Of a stretch of 64,000 nucleotides of DNA, positions 21,311-34,490 are shown piece by piece. The notes beneath the pieces were generated by a model, which saw nothing but the letters and a program-made list of their open reading frames with translations, had not been told where the DNA came from and did not search any database. Source of the DNA: Cyathus striatus (lineage: Eukaryota; Basidiomycota; Agaricomycetes; Agaricales; Nidulariaceae); assembly GCA_025738555.1 (NCBI GenBank), contig JAOVFP010000002.1, positions 3,224,001 to 3,288,000 of the forward strand. The letters are read 5' to 3'. How positions within the stretch are numbered: the stretch's first letter is position 1; each line of letters begins with the position of its first letter. Position numbers and translations under genes: made by a program.

Positions 21311-23386
21311 TTACATACCACTAGAGAAGCCCTCTTGTCTCTCGTTTGAAAGTTCCTCAAGGGATTTGTTCTTCGTCTCAGGAAGTAGAAGGGTCGAGAA
21401 AATGCCCGTTAACATAAAAAAAGCGAAAATCTCCAAACTGCAGGGAAGCAATTCAGCATCCATACATCACGTCAGAAAATTACACACTGTACTCACATAT
21501 GTTTAACGAACTGATTGGTACCGCCAATATCTTTGAGTTGAGCAAAACCTACTTGCGCCACAATAGCACCCAACTTTCCGCTGGCGGCGGAGATACCATG
21601 TGCTGTAGAACGATAGCGAGTGGGGAAGACCTCTCCTGGTATCACAAATGTTGTGGTATTTGGACCAAAATTCTGGAAGAAATCGGCGAGACAGTAGAGG
21701 AAAACAAACGCCTTTCTGGAGGAAGGTGTCGCATTGAGTTTATCGTATCCAAAGCCTAAATAAATAATTCATCAGCTAATATTCTCCAAGTTATGCTGCA
21801 ATGCATACCCATAATGACGAACAAAATTGTAAGCATAGTAAAGCCCATTAACTGTATGGGTTTGCGACCCCAGGAGTCGATAAAGAGGAAGGATACCCAG
21901 TAGCCGGGAATTAAACCGGCAGCAGAAAGAATCAGGTTTCCAACAGCGATATTCGTTAAGTTGTCATAAACACCGCGTGTGCCTGTAGTAGGAGGAGTAC
22001 CAAATCCAATGGCTTGTAAAATGATACCAGAATTCAAGCCGAGGCCATAAAAGGCGATATCCAGGGCGAACCATGAATAAGCGGTTCCAAAAAGTATCTT
22101 GAAGTTGGACCATTGCCCAAAGTAAGAGCAGAAATCAGCCCAACTTGCTTTAGGCGCTTCAATCCGCTGAACAATAGTTTCGTCAACGACATGCCTTTCT
22201 CTTGCATTAATTACAGTTTTTATATCGTCCGTGGCTTGTTTGATGTTACGCTCAATATCCATAGTGAAACGCGGAGTCTCCGGAATTGTCAAACGGAAGT
22301 ATAGCGCGACGACACCGGGAATGCAACCAAGACCGATGAGGAGGCGCCATACGAAGTCGACAGAACCGAGAGTTGCAGGATCGTCATTTAAAATAGAGGT
22401 CTTGTAGGCGGAGGTGACAATAAGTGCAACCAGAGCAGCAGCTAGAAGAAGCGATATATAAATCAGCAAACCAAGATAAAAATAATATTTATATGCTTAC
22501 TGAAATTACCCCAACCTTGAGATGCAAAAACACAGGTCATCATCCGGCCACGAATCCTTGTCGAGGCAAACTCAGAAGAGATCACAGCGCTAAGCGGGTA
22601 ATCTCCCCCAATACCAACCCCCATCTATCATAGATCTCTTCAGGAAAAGCTTATAGATCAGAAAATCAGATAGTACGTACGATAAATCTCCATACAACAA
22701 GAACTCCGATGATATGTACAGCATGTGCACTTCCCGAAAGTGCCTGCGCGAAAGTAGCAACGATCATAATCATCAATTCAATACCGTCTAGAAATAAATA
22801 AATCAGATAATTGGATCGGGAATGACATAGATTAGGATGCTACTTACACATTCGCTTTCGACCAACGATATCAGCCAACCAACCGAAGAGTAACTGCCCG
22901 ACGAGAGTGCCAACAGGAGTAGCAACCTTGACCCCCAGATCTTGATTCTTGTTCAGCTTCTGACCTTCAATACAAGTTCATAAATTAACCGATAAGCCGA
23001 ATGATGGGACAATATACCTTTGCCGTAGACGTAGCCCAACATCGTCGAAGCAATATTGATAGCGAAAATATCATATCTGCATTACAGTCCGAAATAAGCC
23101 GAATCCAACTTGCGAGAGCGAGTACTTTAGTACGTACGCATCTGTGAAGAAACCTACGCCCGCAACAAGGCAGACTTTCGCATGAAACCATCTGCGGAAA
23201 GGAAGGAATTCATTAGTATAATTTTACACACGTTCAAGTGACGACTTTAACATACGAGAACTTGGCGTTGTCGACCTCTGCCAATGCAGCTCGACGTCGC
23301 TCGTCGAGTGTAAAAGCATCGTTGTTCTGTGCAGCAACACGGTCGCTCGACCCATTTGAAGATGCCTTCTCCCTGAGACTGGCCAT
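21311..23386 (-). CDS. PHO84: PHO84-type inorganic phosphate:H+ symporter
   Basis: An MFS transporter that takes up phosphate with protons at the plasma membrane. Nine exons with consensus splice sites: 23386-23256, 23191-23138, 23076-23018, 22964-22848, 22787-22681, 22624-22501, 22441-21809, 21755-21497, 21437-21311. Together they give 536 aa with no frame break, in the normal range for the family. Visible marks: N-terminal [12 protein letters not shown]1 with [25 protein letters not shown], central loop with [30 protein letters not shown] and the C-terminal [16 protein letters not shown] separate gene starts 1.28 kb away on the other strand. In fungi such genes are usually induced by phosphate starvation; no Pho4 site was sought rigorously. 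Confidence 0.97.
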
Positions 23387-24668
23387 TATATCTCAAGATT
23401 CAAGAGACAGCGATGCAGGGTGAGATAGGTTGACGTTGGAAGGAGAGGTCCTTAGCCATTCATTTTCTACCAGTCTTTGATTTTTATAGTACCTACATAT
23501 GACAAGAGGCCCAAAGTGAATGTTTTCTCCTAGCCGATCAAAGAGGTGCCTTGAACGTTCGTGCATAGGGCAGCCAATCAGGGATCTACCTGACGCATGC
23601 TTGATAAGATTTCCATTAATAGCAATATCAGGTTATAGATAAGGCCTAAGTTAAGGTCCCGTACCCATCCATTTTTAGGCATACTCGTGAGAATTTTAAT
23701 AGTTCTGTATCAAGGTACGCAAAAGGCGCACGCAGGAGAACAGATTTGTAAAGTTCTCACGATATTATGCAGGACTAGGATGACAGACTTGATCACCGGC
23801 GATGCAGTGAGTAACGTTCGTCGAGCATCTTGTATGTAGAACACTTGGCCAGACCGCGTTCAAAAATCTCCTGTTTCAGCGCCATGCTGAACTGAACATA
23901 AGATGGCTGCGATGATAGAATCTTGACAGTGTGCATCGTGACACAGAATACACATGCTATGATACTGCTTGACATTTTGACATCAGCTGTCCGAGTCGGT
24001 GATTTCAAGGTGATTTAGCTGCTCTTCAAAACATGGGTTTTCAAAAAATATCATCATTATAGTCATTACTTACTCCCAGATCAGTAGTTACAGGGGAGGA
24101 ACTATATAGCGGAAACATCAGTTCCCGGAAAACAAAAATATAGTTTGTACTTCACATGCATCGACCGGAGCCTTCCCCTATCCCAGTGACAGGCACTTAC
24201 AGTAAATAAACTGGCGCTGGTAACCGGTAGCTTGGCTTGAGATCTTGATATCTTGACTCTTGAGCTTGAGCGCTGAGTCTAGAGGTTACTAGTTGGTGAA
24301 GTATTATGTAATTCCCACTAAATATGTATTCTACGGTTTATCGGCAGAATAAGAAAGAAGATGAAAAGCAAGAGATTGCTGTTTGGGTTGGAACTTGAAA
24401 GTGGGCTCAGGATTTGGAGTTTGCGGGAATTTGCGAGATTTGCGAGCGAATGAGATATACTTACTTACTGTACTTATTCAGCGGTCGCCCAAGCTCTCTG
24501 TTACCGCTTATATTGTTGTCTCACGCACTTGGCACTTTCCGCATTGTCCCCACTTGGTCCCCACGGAAGTTCACTGGAAGTTCAGCGTCCTATGGTCAAC
24601 GAAGACTCTTTATCTTGACTGTTCAACTATAAGTATACCTTGAAGCGTAAACTTAGGATTCTTTACGA
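23387..24668. other. intergenic region between divergent PHO84 and LYR genes
   Basis: About 1.3 kb with no supported gene; it should contain both promoters. A hydrophilic minus-strand frame at 23793-24008 has no recognised similarity. Confidence 0.5.
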
Positions 24669-25133
24669 ATGGCGTCCAATGCAACGCGTTTACGTGCCAT
24701 CGCTCTGTACAAAGAACTTTCACGTTTAGGGCGCGATTATCCGGACCCCTCGTCTGTTATCATCCTGAAACTTCTCGATGTTTCATATTTACTTAACTAT
24801 TTTCTATTTTTTAGATACGACTTCCAGGGCAGAATAAGGAGATTATACGAAAGTAGGTATTAATCATGAAATGAGTAATTGAGATCGGGTACTCAGTATT
24901 CGTATTAGAAAATAGGAACCTCACCGACCCAGAGGATATTGAGAAAGCGCTACGGATGGGTGAATATATTAAGAAAGGTAAATAACCTTGCTTTCGGAAC
25001 CCCGAATCAAAAGAATATCAACCTGAGGCTGTTTTGTTTAGAAACGCTTGCTTTGTATTCTTTGCGCAAATACCGACATCTAAAGCGAATGTATCCAGAC
25101 TCAACTTCCGACCCACTGGATCCTCATTCATGA
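24669..25133 (+). CDS. LYR-motif protein of the LYRM5/ETFRF1 type
   Basis: Small mitochondrial LYR proteins act as accessory factors, binding acyl carrier protein and a client; LYRM5/ETFRF1 acts on electron-transfer flavoprotein. Four exons (24669-24751, 24815-24852, 24909-24977, 25042-25133) give 93 aa in frame. The N-terminal RLRAIALYKELSRLG carries the LYR-type motif as LYK, followed by YPDP, YDFQGRIRRLYE, DPEDIEKALRMGEYIKK and the C-terminal ETLALYSLRKYRHLKRMY, matching the length and layout of ETFRF1. The first donor is GTCTGT, weaker than its neighbours. Assignment to the LYR family is firm, to ETFRF1 likely. Confidence 0.85.
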
Positions 25134-25644
25134 CATTGGCCATTGATTGATTTCTTCTCGGCATTTTACATTGTTGGGCTATATATTTGCGTGCAGAGCT
25201 CCACGGTTAGTTGTAATACATGGAGATACTCTTCCAGCAACGCCACGTCGCCAAACAATGCCGCTAGCAGCTCAAAGAATATGTTTCTTTCATGTCCTGG
25301 AGTGGATGATTACAAGAGTTGGTTGGATCCTTTTGAAAGGTCTATATGATTAACTATCGTTCTTTCGCACCGCTTTACATCTTCACTAAACAACAGCATC
25401 ACCCAAGCATCATATCCAATTTTTTCAACCGTATCAATTTCCATCCCGATGCTGTGGACCATTATACTATATAGATACCTTGTACTCAAAAGCATCGCTG
25501 AGCAGATATCCTGTCCATTTTTCACACATTTTTTGCTAGAGTTATGGTTTCACTTTTCGCGAAAGTTACAAATTTACAGCAGCTTCCAAGTCAAGAATTA
25601 AATCTAGCATCAGTCATTATTCGCCACACAAGGGTATAATTTTA
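25134..25644. other. short intergenic region, nothing recognised
   Basis: It lies between the convergent LYR and CorA-like genes; only 3' UTR sequence is expected. Confidence 0.5.
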
Positions 25645-28600
25645 TTACACCATGAAACGATCCCTCCTCTTATGCCTTAATTTCAGGATCCGCTGTAAAG
25701 TAGAGATTGGCCACTTTAGCCGACTCCAAAATGTTATTTCCTGTTCTTCATGATGAATCTTGTTATGAAAGGCCATTATTAGCCAAATAGTAATTGCGGT
25801 AAGTGGGACAGCTGCTGCCATGTAGTGCGCCAATGTCCCAACAGTGTCTGGCGAAATCTCTCTGATATTCATGCCAAACGCGGTCTATATCAAAATAGGT
25901 TAGTTTTCTACTGTTCCTGTTTTTGAAGTTCTTACCGCCACAAATGTCGCTGGAAGGAATACCATGGTTAAATATGATATCTGTTTCATTACTAGATTGG
26001 GGTCAGAAACTTTACGGCATGTTCGTTATGTGCTACTGACCAGCGCTATCCCGCAATGCTGCCTCTGTGAGACGCTGCATGTCTCTACTATCTTCGAAGT
26101 TCACGCTGTTAAAGGCCTATCACATTCATCATTTCCCGTGTTTACCCGTAGCTTCAAACGCCACTTACTAGATTTATAACATTATCAAGTCTCATGTCCT
26201 GCATTTTTCGCGACATTTCGAGTCGTTCAATTTCGGATAAAGATTATCACATTCTCTTTCCAGAAGTTGGATAGAATTTTCAAGATTAGGATGATTTAGC
26301 ATCACAGGATTTCTTGTACTGCGCACGAAAACTACCGCCTTCTTGAAATCATCTAGCATTGAAGCATAGTGTAGGAGTGAAGCACGAATTATATGAAGTT
26401 CCCGGGTGAGATGAATGTCGTTGTTCCTCAGCACCCTCTCTTCCTGTGATCAATAGGTTAACACTATCATATGTCGAGGCATTATACTCACGAGCGAACA
26501 TATATGCATATACAGATTTTCCAGTGATTCATCCCAAGCATACAAAGCATACCAGAGCATACAAATTAACATGCATGTCGGATCGTCGGACCGTTCAAAT
26601 ATCTTCTTCCACTGATAGACACTTTGACCAGCGTACCGCACCCTTGAGTGAAAATACCGTGCATTAGTGCCGTGCCACTCTGGTGATGGATGATATGAAA
26701 TTATAGTGCTGCTATCTGGCCGTCGCACCATGTGAACAGCTAGAAGATCAATAATGATCAACCTATCACCTATCTCTTTCGGTTAATGCCATGACCACTA
26801 CCAACGATATCCTGACAAACTAGAGCTGAGAGATAAGGGAGCCTGCGTGTCAATTGTTACTGTCCCTGATCTCGATATCATTGAACCTTGAAATCCGGAC
26901 GCAGGGGTTGTAGGTGATGCTGTAAATGTGTTGGGTATTGTGCGAGGAAAAGTGAGGATGACAGTAATGTCTGTTCGTTGTCAACACATTGCAAACTTTG
27001 AATGCTATTGGCTAATGCGTACGATCTCCAAAGTTAGGATGAATGTCTTCTTGATACCGACATGGTATCCAGTTTAGCGCCGAAGAGAAAAAAAAAGGTT
27101 CAATACTAAATCTATGGAAAGGTTAAATAATTGGTTACATTTACTTCAGTCACAATGAACATCCTTACCTTGCTCCAAGCATCTGCAGAGCAGACCCAGT
27201 CATATTTTCAACGAATAAAGTTCGCAACGTAATAGTCCGCGGCTTCTGTGGTATTTTTCTATCTTATAAATCGATAAAGATAATAGGCTACTCACCAGTA
27301 CAAAATCCCAAAACTCATATTTCGTCTTCTCCGTTACTGAATGCACAGCTGGTTCAGAAAACTGACCATTTTCACGTATGTCAATCTGATATACGTTGCA
27401 GCCAGGTTGGTCATGATTAATAGCAAGAGTCTTTCCTATTCCACTTTGTATCTGGCGATAAGTCCAATTTTTATAAGGGATTGTTGGGTATTTGGTCCAT
27501 GTGTTTTCTTCGAGGTCTTCCGCATTTTTCGGAGATGACGAACGCAAATCAGAAGAACCAACTGCCATATCTTCTATAAGATCGGTCCATGGCCAAGGGC
27601 CAGATGGAGAGGCGTGCCTGTAAGAAGCTTGAGGAATTCTGGGGGGAATCTTGCGACTTTTCACTGGCTCCGACGGAATGCAAATGGGGAGGGTCATGGT
27701 TAAGAGGATCCGTTTACAGTGAAATTCAGAAACAAAACGAATTCTGGCGTTATATCAGTAGGGGAAACCCCCGGTTTAACCAAGTTGGAGCATATTGGAG
27801 TAAGTTACTCATGTGCGCCGTGAACTCCAGCTGCGAGGGGAGCACATAGCTTCTGTCGTCTCCACCTATCACATAAATAGATGAACTTAGCCCCATTAGT
27901 TTAAAGAACATTACAGCGTTTTGCATATCGATAGTAGGGCTGCCAACCGTACCGTAACGGTTTACGGCCGTATAAAGTAAACCGTTTACGGTACGGATTT
28001 TAGCCGTAACCGTACCGTACAGACATTCTCTGAACCCCCTACGGTACGGTACGGGTACAAATACGGCCGTTTACGGTTTACGGTTATGATATATACTGAA
28101 TTACTTCTGTAAGATTCGAGATTTCCACTTAACAGGTATAATATGCACGAAATATACAACATACATAATACATAAGTAGAATAAGTTCTAATTATACATA
28201 AAATACTTCGAATCACTGGCCACCTCAGGCATTAAAGACAATAAGTTTATATTTCTACATATTAATAATGTTTAAAAGCGAAATAAAACTGTGATTATTA
28301 CATAAAATGCTTATCTTCCAATAAAACATACCAAGAAAACTGACCATCTGCACTGTTACAGGTGTTACAATGTTGATTGGAAGTCATTTATTGTATGCCT
28401 TGGGAGAACAAGAGCATAAATGAAGTTGACAGGCTGTATTTCATTTGTTTCATATAACATGCAAAGGTGAAAATGTTTAGAAGACATACTTACTAGTACT
28501 TAAGGTATATCTTTAAGCGTTCACGCGCACGGTTAGTCGATCATCATTGATTAATTTTAGGCGATACTATCGTTTCTGGAGTAATGTAAAACTTTTTATT

Positions 28601-29686
28601 TTCAACAATATCTTCACATCGAATTACTCCACTTACCTGTAATGTACACTGTTCAAAAGCTGTGCTTCTCGGCTTTTTCGATCTGTAATTTGTGTGAAAC
28701 AAAATTGGAGGGAAGATATTGACAATTTGTCAACAAAGATGGGACCCAATTCACGCAGTGGTGCAAAATTCGTCATGCCGGGTCACGTAAAGTTTCTGGA
28801 CCAGCGCAGTGGCATTGCACTAATATTGAGCGCCTAATTACCTGTTTTGGCCAAAAATGATGCCAGGTAAAGGCCCTGTAGTGCTCTCTTTGTCATGCTC
28901 GAGAGCAATTATCATGTTATACATGCATCTATGAAGATATCACCACAGAGTTTTAATATATATTGTATCATGCAATGAAGATTAAGAATCCGAAATTTTA
29001 GGCTAATAGCTTATAGTCTTGTCATGTCACGAAGGAAAAAGTACCGAAAAGTGTATTTTCAGACATATATTGCCGATATCCATAGATAAAGCTCTGAATT
29101 CATGAAAACAAATTTGAAATTCGTCGAATCCAGGAATGATAGAATATATCTACGGAATTTCATTGCTATCAGTTGGGTGGATGTGTATAAAAGTTGCATT
29201 TTGCACAAGTAGGTGAAGTGCCAAGAATTTGCATCACAAGGGAAATGATAGTATACAGACGACGCGTCGCAACGGTAAGCGTTGTTTACTCATAGCCTGG
29301 AGAACAAATAGATGTCATCGAAGCCACTCGACGAAGCCGTATATACGGCCGTAAACGGTTATACAGTACGGTTAATTACGGGTGAAAACCGTCCCATACC
29401 CATACCGTATGAACAATTTATTTCGCTCATACAGTACGGCAATATATACCGTACTGTACAAACCGTAACCATTTTGTACGGTTATGGTTGGCAGCCCTAA
29501 TCGATAGACTTACAATTTCGGTAGTATATAGCTGAGTTCCACAGGCAGCATGATCCGCGCCAGTCTGAAGGTGCGATTGACCAGACCATCCCAAAAATGG
29601 ATAACAGCTCTAGCCGTAGGCAAGCAAGCACAGTGGAAACCAGTAGGGCCACTAAATTCCGGTGGTTTGGCTGTGGGGGTCGCCAT
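25645..29686 (-). CDS. CorA-like membrane protein (fungal family with C-terminal GMN motif), one frameshift
   Basis: Large fungal protein with a C-terminal CorA-type module: a helical region, YLTMVFLPATFVATAFGMN (first membrane helix plus the GMN selectivity motif) and a second helix (VPLTAITIWLIMAF). CorA proteins move Mg2+; transport by this family is inferred. Eleven exons: 29686-29514, 27865-27809, 27743-27296, 27245-27169, 27111-27023, 26970-26802, 26762-26492, 26443-26169, 26116-26041, 25991-25936, 25884-25645. Splice phases agree across all of them, but the exon at 26443-26169 needs one extra base near 26239-26241, otherwise it stops at 26192. Intron 1 holds a hAT-type element. The first two exons (MATPTAKPPEF...) are less certain; without them the protein would start at ATG 27697. 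Confidence 0.8.
27935..29499. mobile_element. non-autonomous hAT-type DNA transposon (1565 bp)
   Basis: The terminal inverted repeats TAGGGCTGCCAACC (27935) and GGTTGGCAGCCCTA (29499) are perfect over 14 bp. They are flanked by a perfect 8-bp target duplication ATCGATAG at 27927-27934 and 29500-29507; 8 bp is characteristic of hAT. The subterminal ~150 bp at both ends are packed with CCGTAC/GTACGG and CGTTTACGG words in both orientations, the usual transposase-binding pattern. The interior is AT-rich with no transposase-like frame, so it must rely on an enzyme from elsewhere. It sits in intron 1 of the CorA-like gene, a few bases from the 5' splice site. Confidence 0.92.
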
Positions 29687-29889
29687 TGATGGTCATACAA
29701 CTCAGCTATACACTAGTAGAATTTAAAGTCTATATCGATATGCAAAGCACTGTAATTAATTATTGAAACTTGGCACAGCTCGTAGCCCTATGTATGGTAA
29801 GAACCATGCAGCTTCATTTAATATTCAGAAAGGAATAAATTAAAACGGCCTTGTTAAGGTACTCAAAAATCAAGGATTCATAAATGAGA

Positions 29890-31463
29890 TTAAGCAGAAG
29901 TGACATCTGAGGTTGCATACAAGCAATTCTGTGAATAATAAAAATTCAGGACTAAATCATACCAAAGATTACAACATGAAACCTATCAATGCTTACCGTG
30001 CTGTCAGGTCCACTACTGGCCTTGGTAGGTTCAGCCCCATTGCTGTTTCCTTTGAACCTGTTTTTTGGCTGGTTGAGTGAGGAATGTAATAATTACCTGA
30101 AGCCTACGTACTTCTGGCAGCCAGTTTTCACACTGGATACTTTAGTAGTTTTGATCTTCACTGTACTAAAACAAGCTAGTATTAATGATGGCTTACTCTT
30201 CCAGGTTCCTGTATGGAGAAGAGTCAGAACTTGAGAGATGATCATCGCTGAGAAGCGTCACAGATCCATCCACAGCCCAAACATCATTGGCCTAATATCA
30301 TAGTGTAGGTCATTGAGATTACATTGAATTGCATGCTGTATTCGGTCCTTACTTCTACTTGATGAGCATATTGAGTCTTACAGTTTCTGCACTGGTCTAT
30401 AATGAATAAGCAGCCCTCCCTTAGGGTAAACATGTAACACACACTTCTATAGAGCTTTCCGAAGTCTTCAACATAGAACTATAAAAAGCACTCTGAATTA
30501 TGGAAGAATGTGCAAGGTAAATTATAGATATCACTAACACTGTTGATAACCACCTGGATCCAGCACACTGGAAAATGACAGTCTCAGTCATTGGGAAACT
30601 TCCATCGGAAGATATGTACCTTTCCACCTATATTGCATGGTAGTGAGTTACGGAAATCTCTAAACTGAGATCACAGACACATACCTCCATTGTCCTGAAT
30701 AACTGTCCATCATGACTGATAAATGTTAATCCAACAAAATATAACAATGTCACATACCTTTATCAGAAGCACCCTTAACGAATTGATACTCAGTGAAAGC
30801 TTAATGAAATGTAGTCTTATTCTAACCTTTGCCTAATGAAGTTAGTTAGTTAACAAAACATCACTAAGGTAGAGTACATACCCCACCATAGTTAACTTCA
30901 AGGTTTGCTTGATTGTGATTGCATCTTCACACACATCCTATCCTATCTATATGAGAAGTTACTCCATGTTTGAAATGTCATATTCCACTTACCTCCAAGT
31001 ATACATGGTAAATCGTACAGGAGCCTAGAGAGTTCCGTTAGCACCATTCGTAAGTATTAATTTTGACAGTTACCAAGACAATGGATACCCTCTGCTTGAT
31101 TCTTGCCAATCACAACACGACTGAGTGTCGCACCCTCTCGAGCAAAAAGACTGTGTCAGCATCTCCACCTCCTTTCTGCTCATTACAAGTGCCAGAACTT
31201 CTATCATATCTAGTATAAGCCCGACTAGGCGTGAAAGTCTTGCCAGCCTTGACTGTGATGGGTGTGCTCAATGAGCTAGTGGTGGGTGGAGTTGGGAACA
31301 CATTAGTTGCAGCATGTTGGTGTACAGAGTGATTCTCAAGTCCACTAAAATTTTATGTGTTAGATGTAGTTCATAAATTTCATTGAATGTAACTGTACTA
31401 GGATGTAGATGCAGCCTGAGTTATGCTGAGAATAGCAAAAGTCAAGAATTGTGTCACCAACAT
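29890..31463 (-). pseudogene. decayed pectate lyase (PL3-like) copy
   Basis: The exon pieces match the neighbouring copy at 38884-40344: a signal peptide (MLVTQFLTFAILSITQA), KTFTPSRAYTRYDRSSG, GDADTVFLLE, SRVVIGKNQAEGIHCLG in another frame, [12 protein letters not shown] and a C-terminal NCLYATSDVTSA ending at TAA 29890-29892. A one-base loss near 31135 breaks the frame inside the catalytic core, and the expected donor after the signal-peptide exon is lost. The copy is AT-rich and CpG-poor compared with the other. An intact enzyme would be a secreted pectate lyase cleaving de-esterified pectin. Pseudogene is the best reading. Confidence 0.8.
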
Positions 31464-32627
31464 GATTTGGGGCATCATTTGAATAAGGTAACAATCAGAA
31501 GGATAACCATGGTGGCTTATATATAAAATCAGTTTTCCCACTGCCACATGCAAGATCATGAGTGGAGTACACTTGGATCTTGCAACTCGCTGGAAACCCA
31601 CTGCTGAGAGCCTGGTACCAAAATTAAGATTACTTGCACATGATGCATAGTGCATGATTCTTGAAATCTTTGTGTCGCCTTGGTTGCGCTCACAACCTGG
31701 AGGTGCAAGTATATGAACAGGAGATAAAATAGAGGTTAAAACCCTTCCATTGACAGTTGCTGCAGCCTGTTCAGCGGCGTTCGCGTGTACCATGTTCAGT
31801 ATGAACATAAGTTATCTAGTGTGAGAGTCCAGATGTTGCATTACATGCTAGAAAGATTTTGGTTCATATTGTACAGGATATAAGATTACAAATCTTAACA
31901 ATAAATATTCCGCCTCACTAGGTTATTTTTCAGCTGCATAGGCCAAGCGTAAGCAGGCACCTGACCAGAAAAATAACAATCATGGGTACTAGTACTAGAT
32001 GATTAAGAGCTCTAAGTCAAAGTTAAGTCTGTGTTTCGTGAGTTGCCTAGAATGGCTTTACTTACATGTTATAGTCAGGATGGAATAATTTTGCTTTTAA
32101 CGACGAAAAAAGGGCGGAGTCCTGCAGAGTCATGAAAACAATGAAAGAGCTCAAAAAGAACTTATTTTGAAGATATATTGTTCCTGTATTGGAGTGTTTG
32201 TTACTGACATGTTTGCTATGGTCTTAGATCCAAATAAAGCGATTTAGATTCAATAGAATACACAATCAAACATGCAACGTACGTCGCTTCGCAACACACG
32301 TTAAAGGGCAAGCTTGACGAATCCTAGCTTTTTGTTATATTCCTTTTATACATAATAAATTAACTTGTTACAGTATATTTTAACTGCAACTCTTTCAGCT
32401 TGCATGTTGTTTAAACAGAATATAATCAGTATATTCATCATATACTTCATATTAGTGGTCTTGTCTTCAATGTTCTTCTTGTGATTAATTTTTGCTTCAT
32501 TTTTATATAATAAATAATAGTCCTACTTTTGTGCTGATGTCCTAACTTTATTAAATAGCCTGTGTTTGGCCTGTGCATTATTTTATTTTTTCTACCTTCA
32601 ATCTAAAAGCCCTTGCTTTGTTCTAGT
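31464..32627. other. AT-rich region between pectate lyase copy and LINE
   Basis: No supported gene. A minus-strand frame (31398-31808) overlaps the pectate lyase start and has no recognised similarity. The right end is the LINE target site. Confidence 0.5.
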
Positions 32628-32843
32628 AAGTAGTCCTTGTTGATAAACCACCATCATCTCCAAAAATTCCCACAGTATCAACACTCCAGCTGGCCAACCT
32701 CGATGATGACCACACTCAAAGACTCAACCCTATTACCACCCCACACCTAGAACTGAACCCAGGACATACAACGCTTTCAGACGACACCAATTTTGTTATA
32801 CTTCAGGCAACAACAAACACCACTAGTGACTCCAGCATGCCAA

Positions 32844-34490
32844 ATGGACCGCCCTCCAGTAGGCTCTCAACAGGGGGCTGGCAGAAAACAAATGCAACTT
32901 TCATTCCCAGCCAAGAACACAACAAGGATCAAAGAAGCAAGACAGGAGCTAGTGGACCTCAAGGCACTAACGAACAACCAGAAATCAGCAGCAGACTACT
33001 CGAAGGCCCTTCAAAAACTCATCAGCTCAGAAGCATCGAAGTCACCCAAGAAAGCAATCATGATTCAACTGGTGAAACTCTTGGAATACACAGCGATCAG
33101 AGAGTCAACAGTAGAAATGAACAAACAATCAGCAGTAGACATCAGAATGGTGACAGATGCACTTTCAACTAAATTTGATAACTTAAAAGACACAACAGGT
33201 CACATCAACACTGGTTTGGAATCCTCAATGCTAGAACTTCGAGCTGCAGTTAGTGACATATCTATGACTCTCAGTGACACCATGAAAAAGCTGGGTGACA
33301 AATTGGACTCCCTCCCCACAGCGACAATGGGATACAGTGGAACTCAATATCGGGATGCTGCTCTGCGCGGGAACTCTGCTCCCATGCCCCCTGCAATCGA
33401 CCCTCATTTACAGGCTAAAATTGGCATTCAACAGCGACAATTCTTACTTGGGGCAGAACATCTGGGACAAGCGGCACCTAAGGATCTAAATCTACAACAA
33501 CTCAGGGAAAAATTCAATAAGGCCCTCCAAGAGGCCTCTGGCGACACAGGGAAGACCTTCCTCTCCGTAAATTGAATCTCCAATGGCAGCATACTGGCTG
33601 AGGCGGAAACGGATGAAGTGGCCAACTGGCTAAGGAACATGGAACAGGCAAAGAAGGTGACAAACATACTTGGGGCCACAGATACATTCATAAGGCGACT
33701 ATATCCTGCATTGGTGAGAATGGTTCCAGTTACTTTCGATGCCACAGATGAAAAGCACATCACCAAACTACTTGACAACAATGGTATCACTAGGGAAGAC
33801 TGGGGACATGCCCGATGGCTCAAGCCAATTGAACACTGGCAGCCTGACCAAAAGTTTGCCTACCTAGTACTGTCACTCACAAATGAACACAAAGCAAATG
33901 AGCTTATCACACGAGGAGTCACAATTTGCAATATGTGGTGTGAAACTGTCAAACTCAAGAAAGAACCACTCTGTTGCATGAAGTGCCAGGGCTGGAACCA
34001 CATTGCCTGAGAGTGTGTGCAGACAAAGAACACTTGTGCATCATGTGGGGGGGAACACAGGTCAAAAGTCTGTGATGCACAGGGGAAGTGATGGTGTGTA
34101 TCTTGTGGTAATGACACTCACTGCAGCTGGGATCGAAACTGCCCCTCCTTTCAACTCAAATGCAACATCATGGACAAATGCAACCCAGAAGCTTCCCTCC
34201 CCTACTACCCCTCGAAGGCAGCCTACACCTGGATGCCAGCTACCCACCAACCCCAAGAAACCACAACATCCCACAACTGGTCTCGACAACAACATGAAGC
34301 TTCAATAATGGACCTACCTCAAGGCCATGGACCAGAATCACAGCAGCAACGTCGAGGACAACATCACTGAGTGGATGACATGCCAGGCTGGGAGGAGAAC
34401 AATAAAAGCTCAATGCCACCACCCCTGACAGGAACAAATACAACAGAACCCAGGCGAATGCCCCCTCCTCACTTCCATGAATACCACTGA
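32844..34490 (+). pseudogene. LINE ORF1 (RNA-binding, CCHC zinc knuckles)
   Basis: A frame from ATG 32844 to TGA 34488-34490, with TGA interruptions near 33572, 34008, 34090 and 34370. The N-terminal half is helical (coiled-coil-like around residues 90-130). The C-terminal half holds knuckles with CCMKCQGWNH, CASCGGEHRSKVC and CVSCGNDTHC; the TGAs fall where arginine is expected. The end overlaps the ORF2 start by 14 bases. ORF1 proteins package element RNA. Confidence 0.85.

Noticed and set aside
27986..28216. Short frames inside the hAT element as a transposase remnant
   Set aside because: They are too short, low in complexity and lack hAT catalytic or dimerisation motifs; the element is best called non-autonomous.
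31398..31808. 136-aa minus-strand frame upstream of the decayed pectate lyase
   Set aside because: No recognised similarity. Its C-terminal end coincides with the pectate lyase signal peptide in the same frame, but the rest is probably 5' flank.
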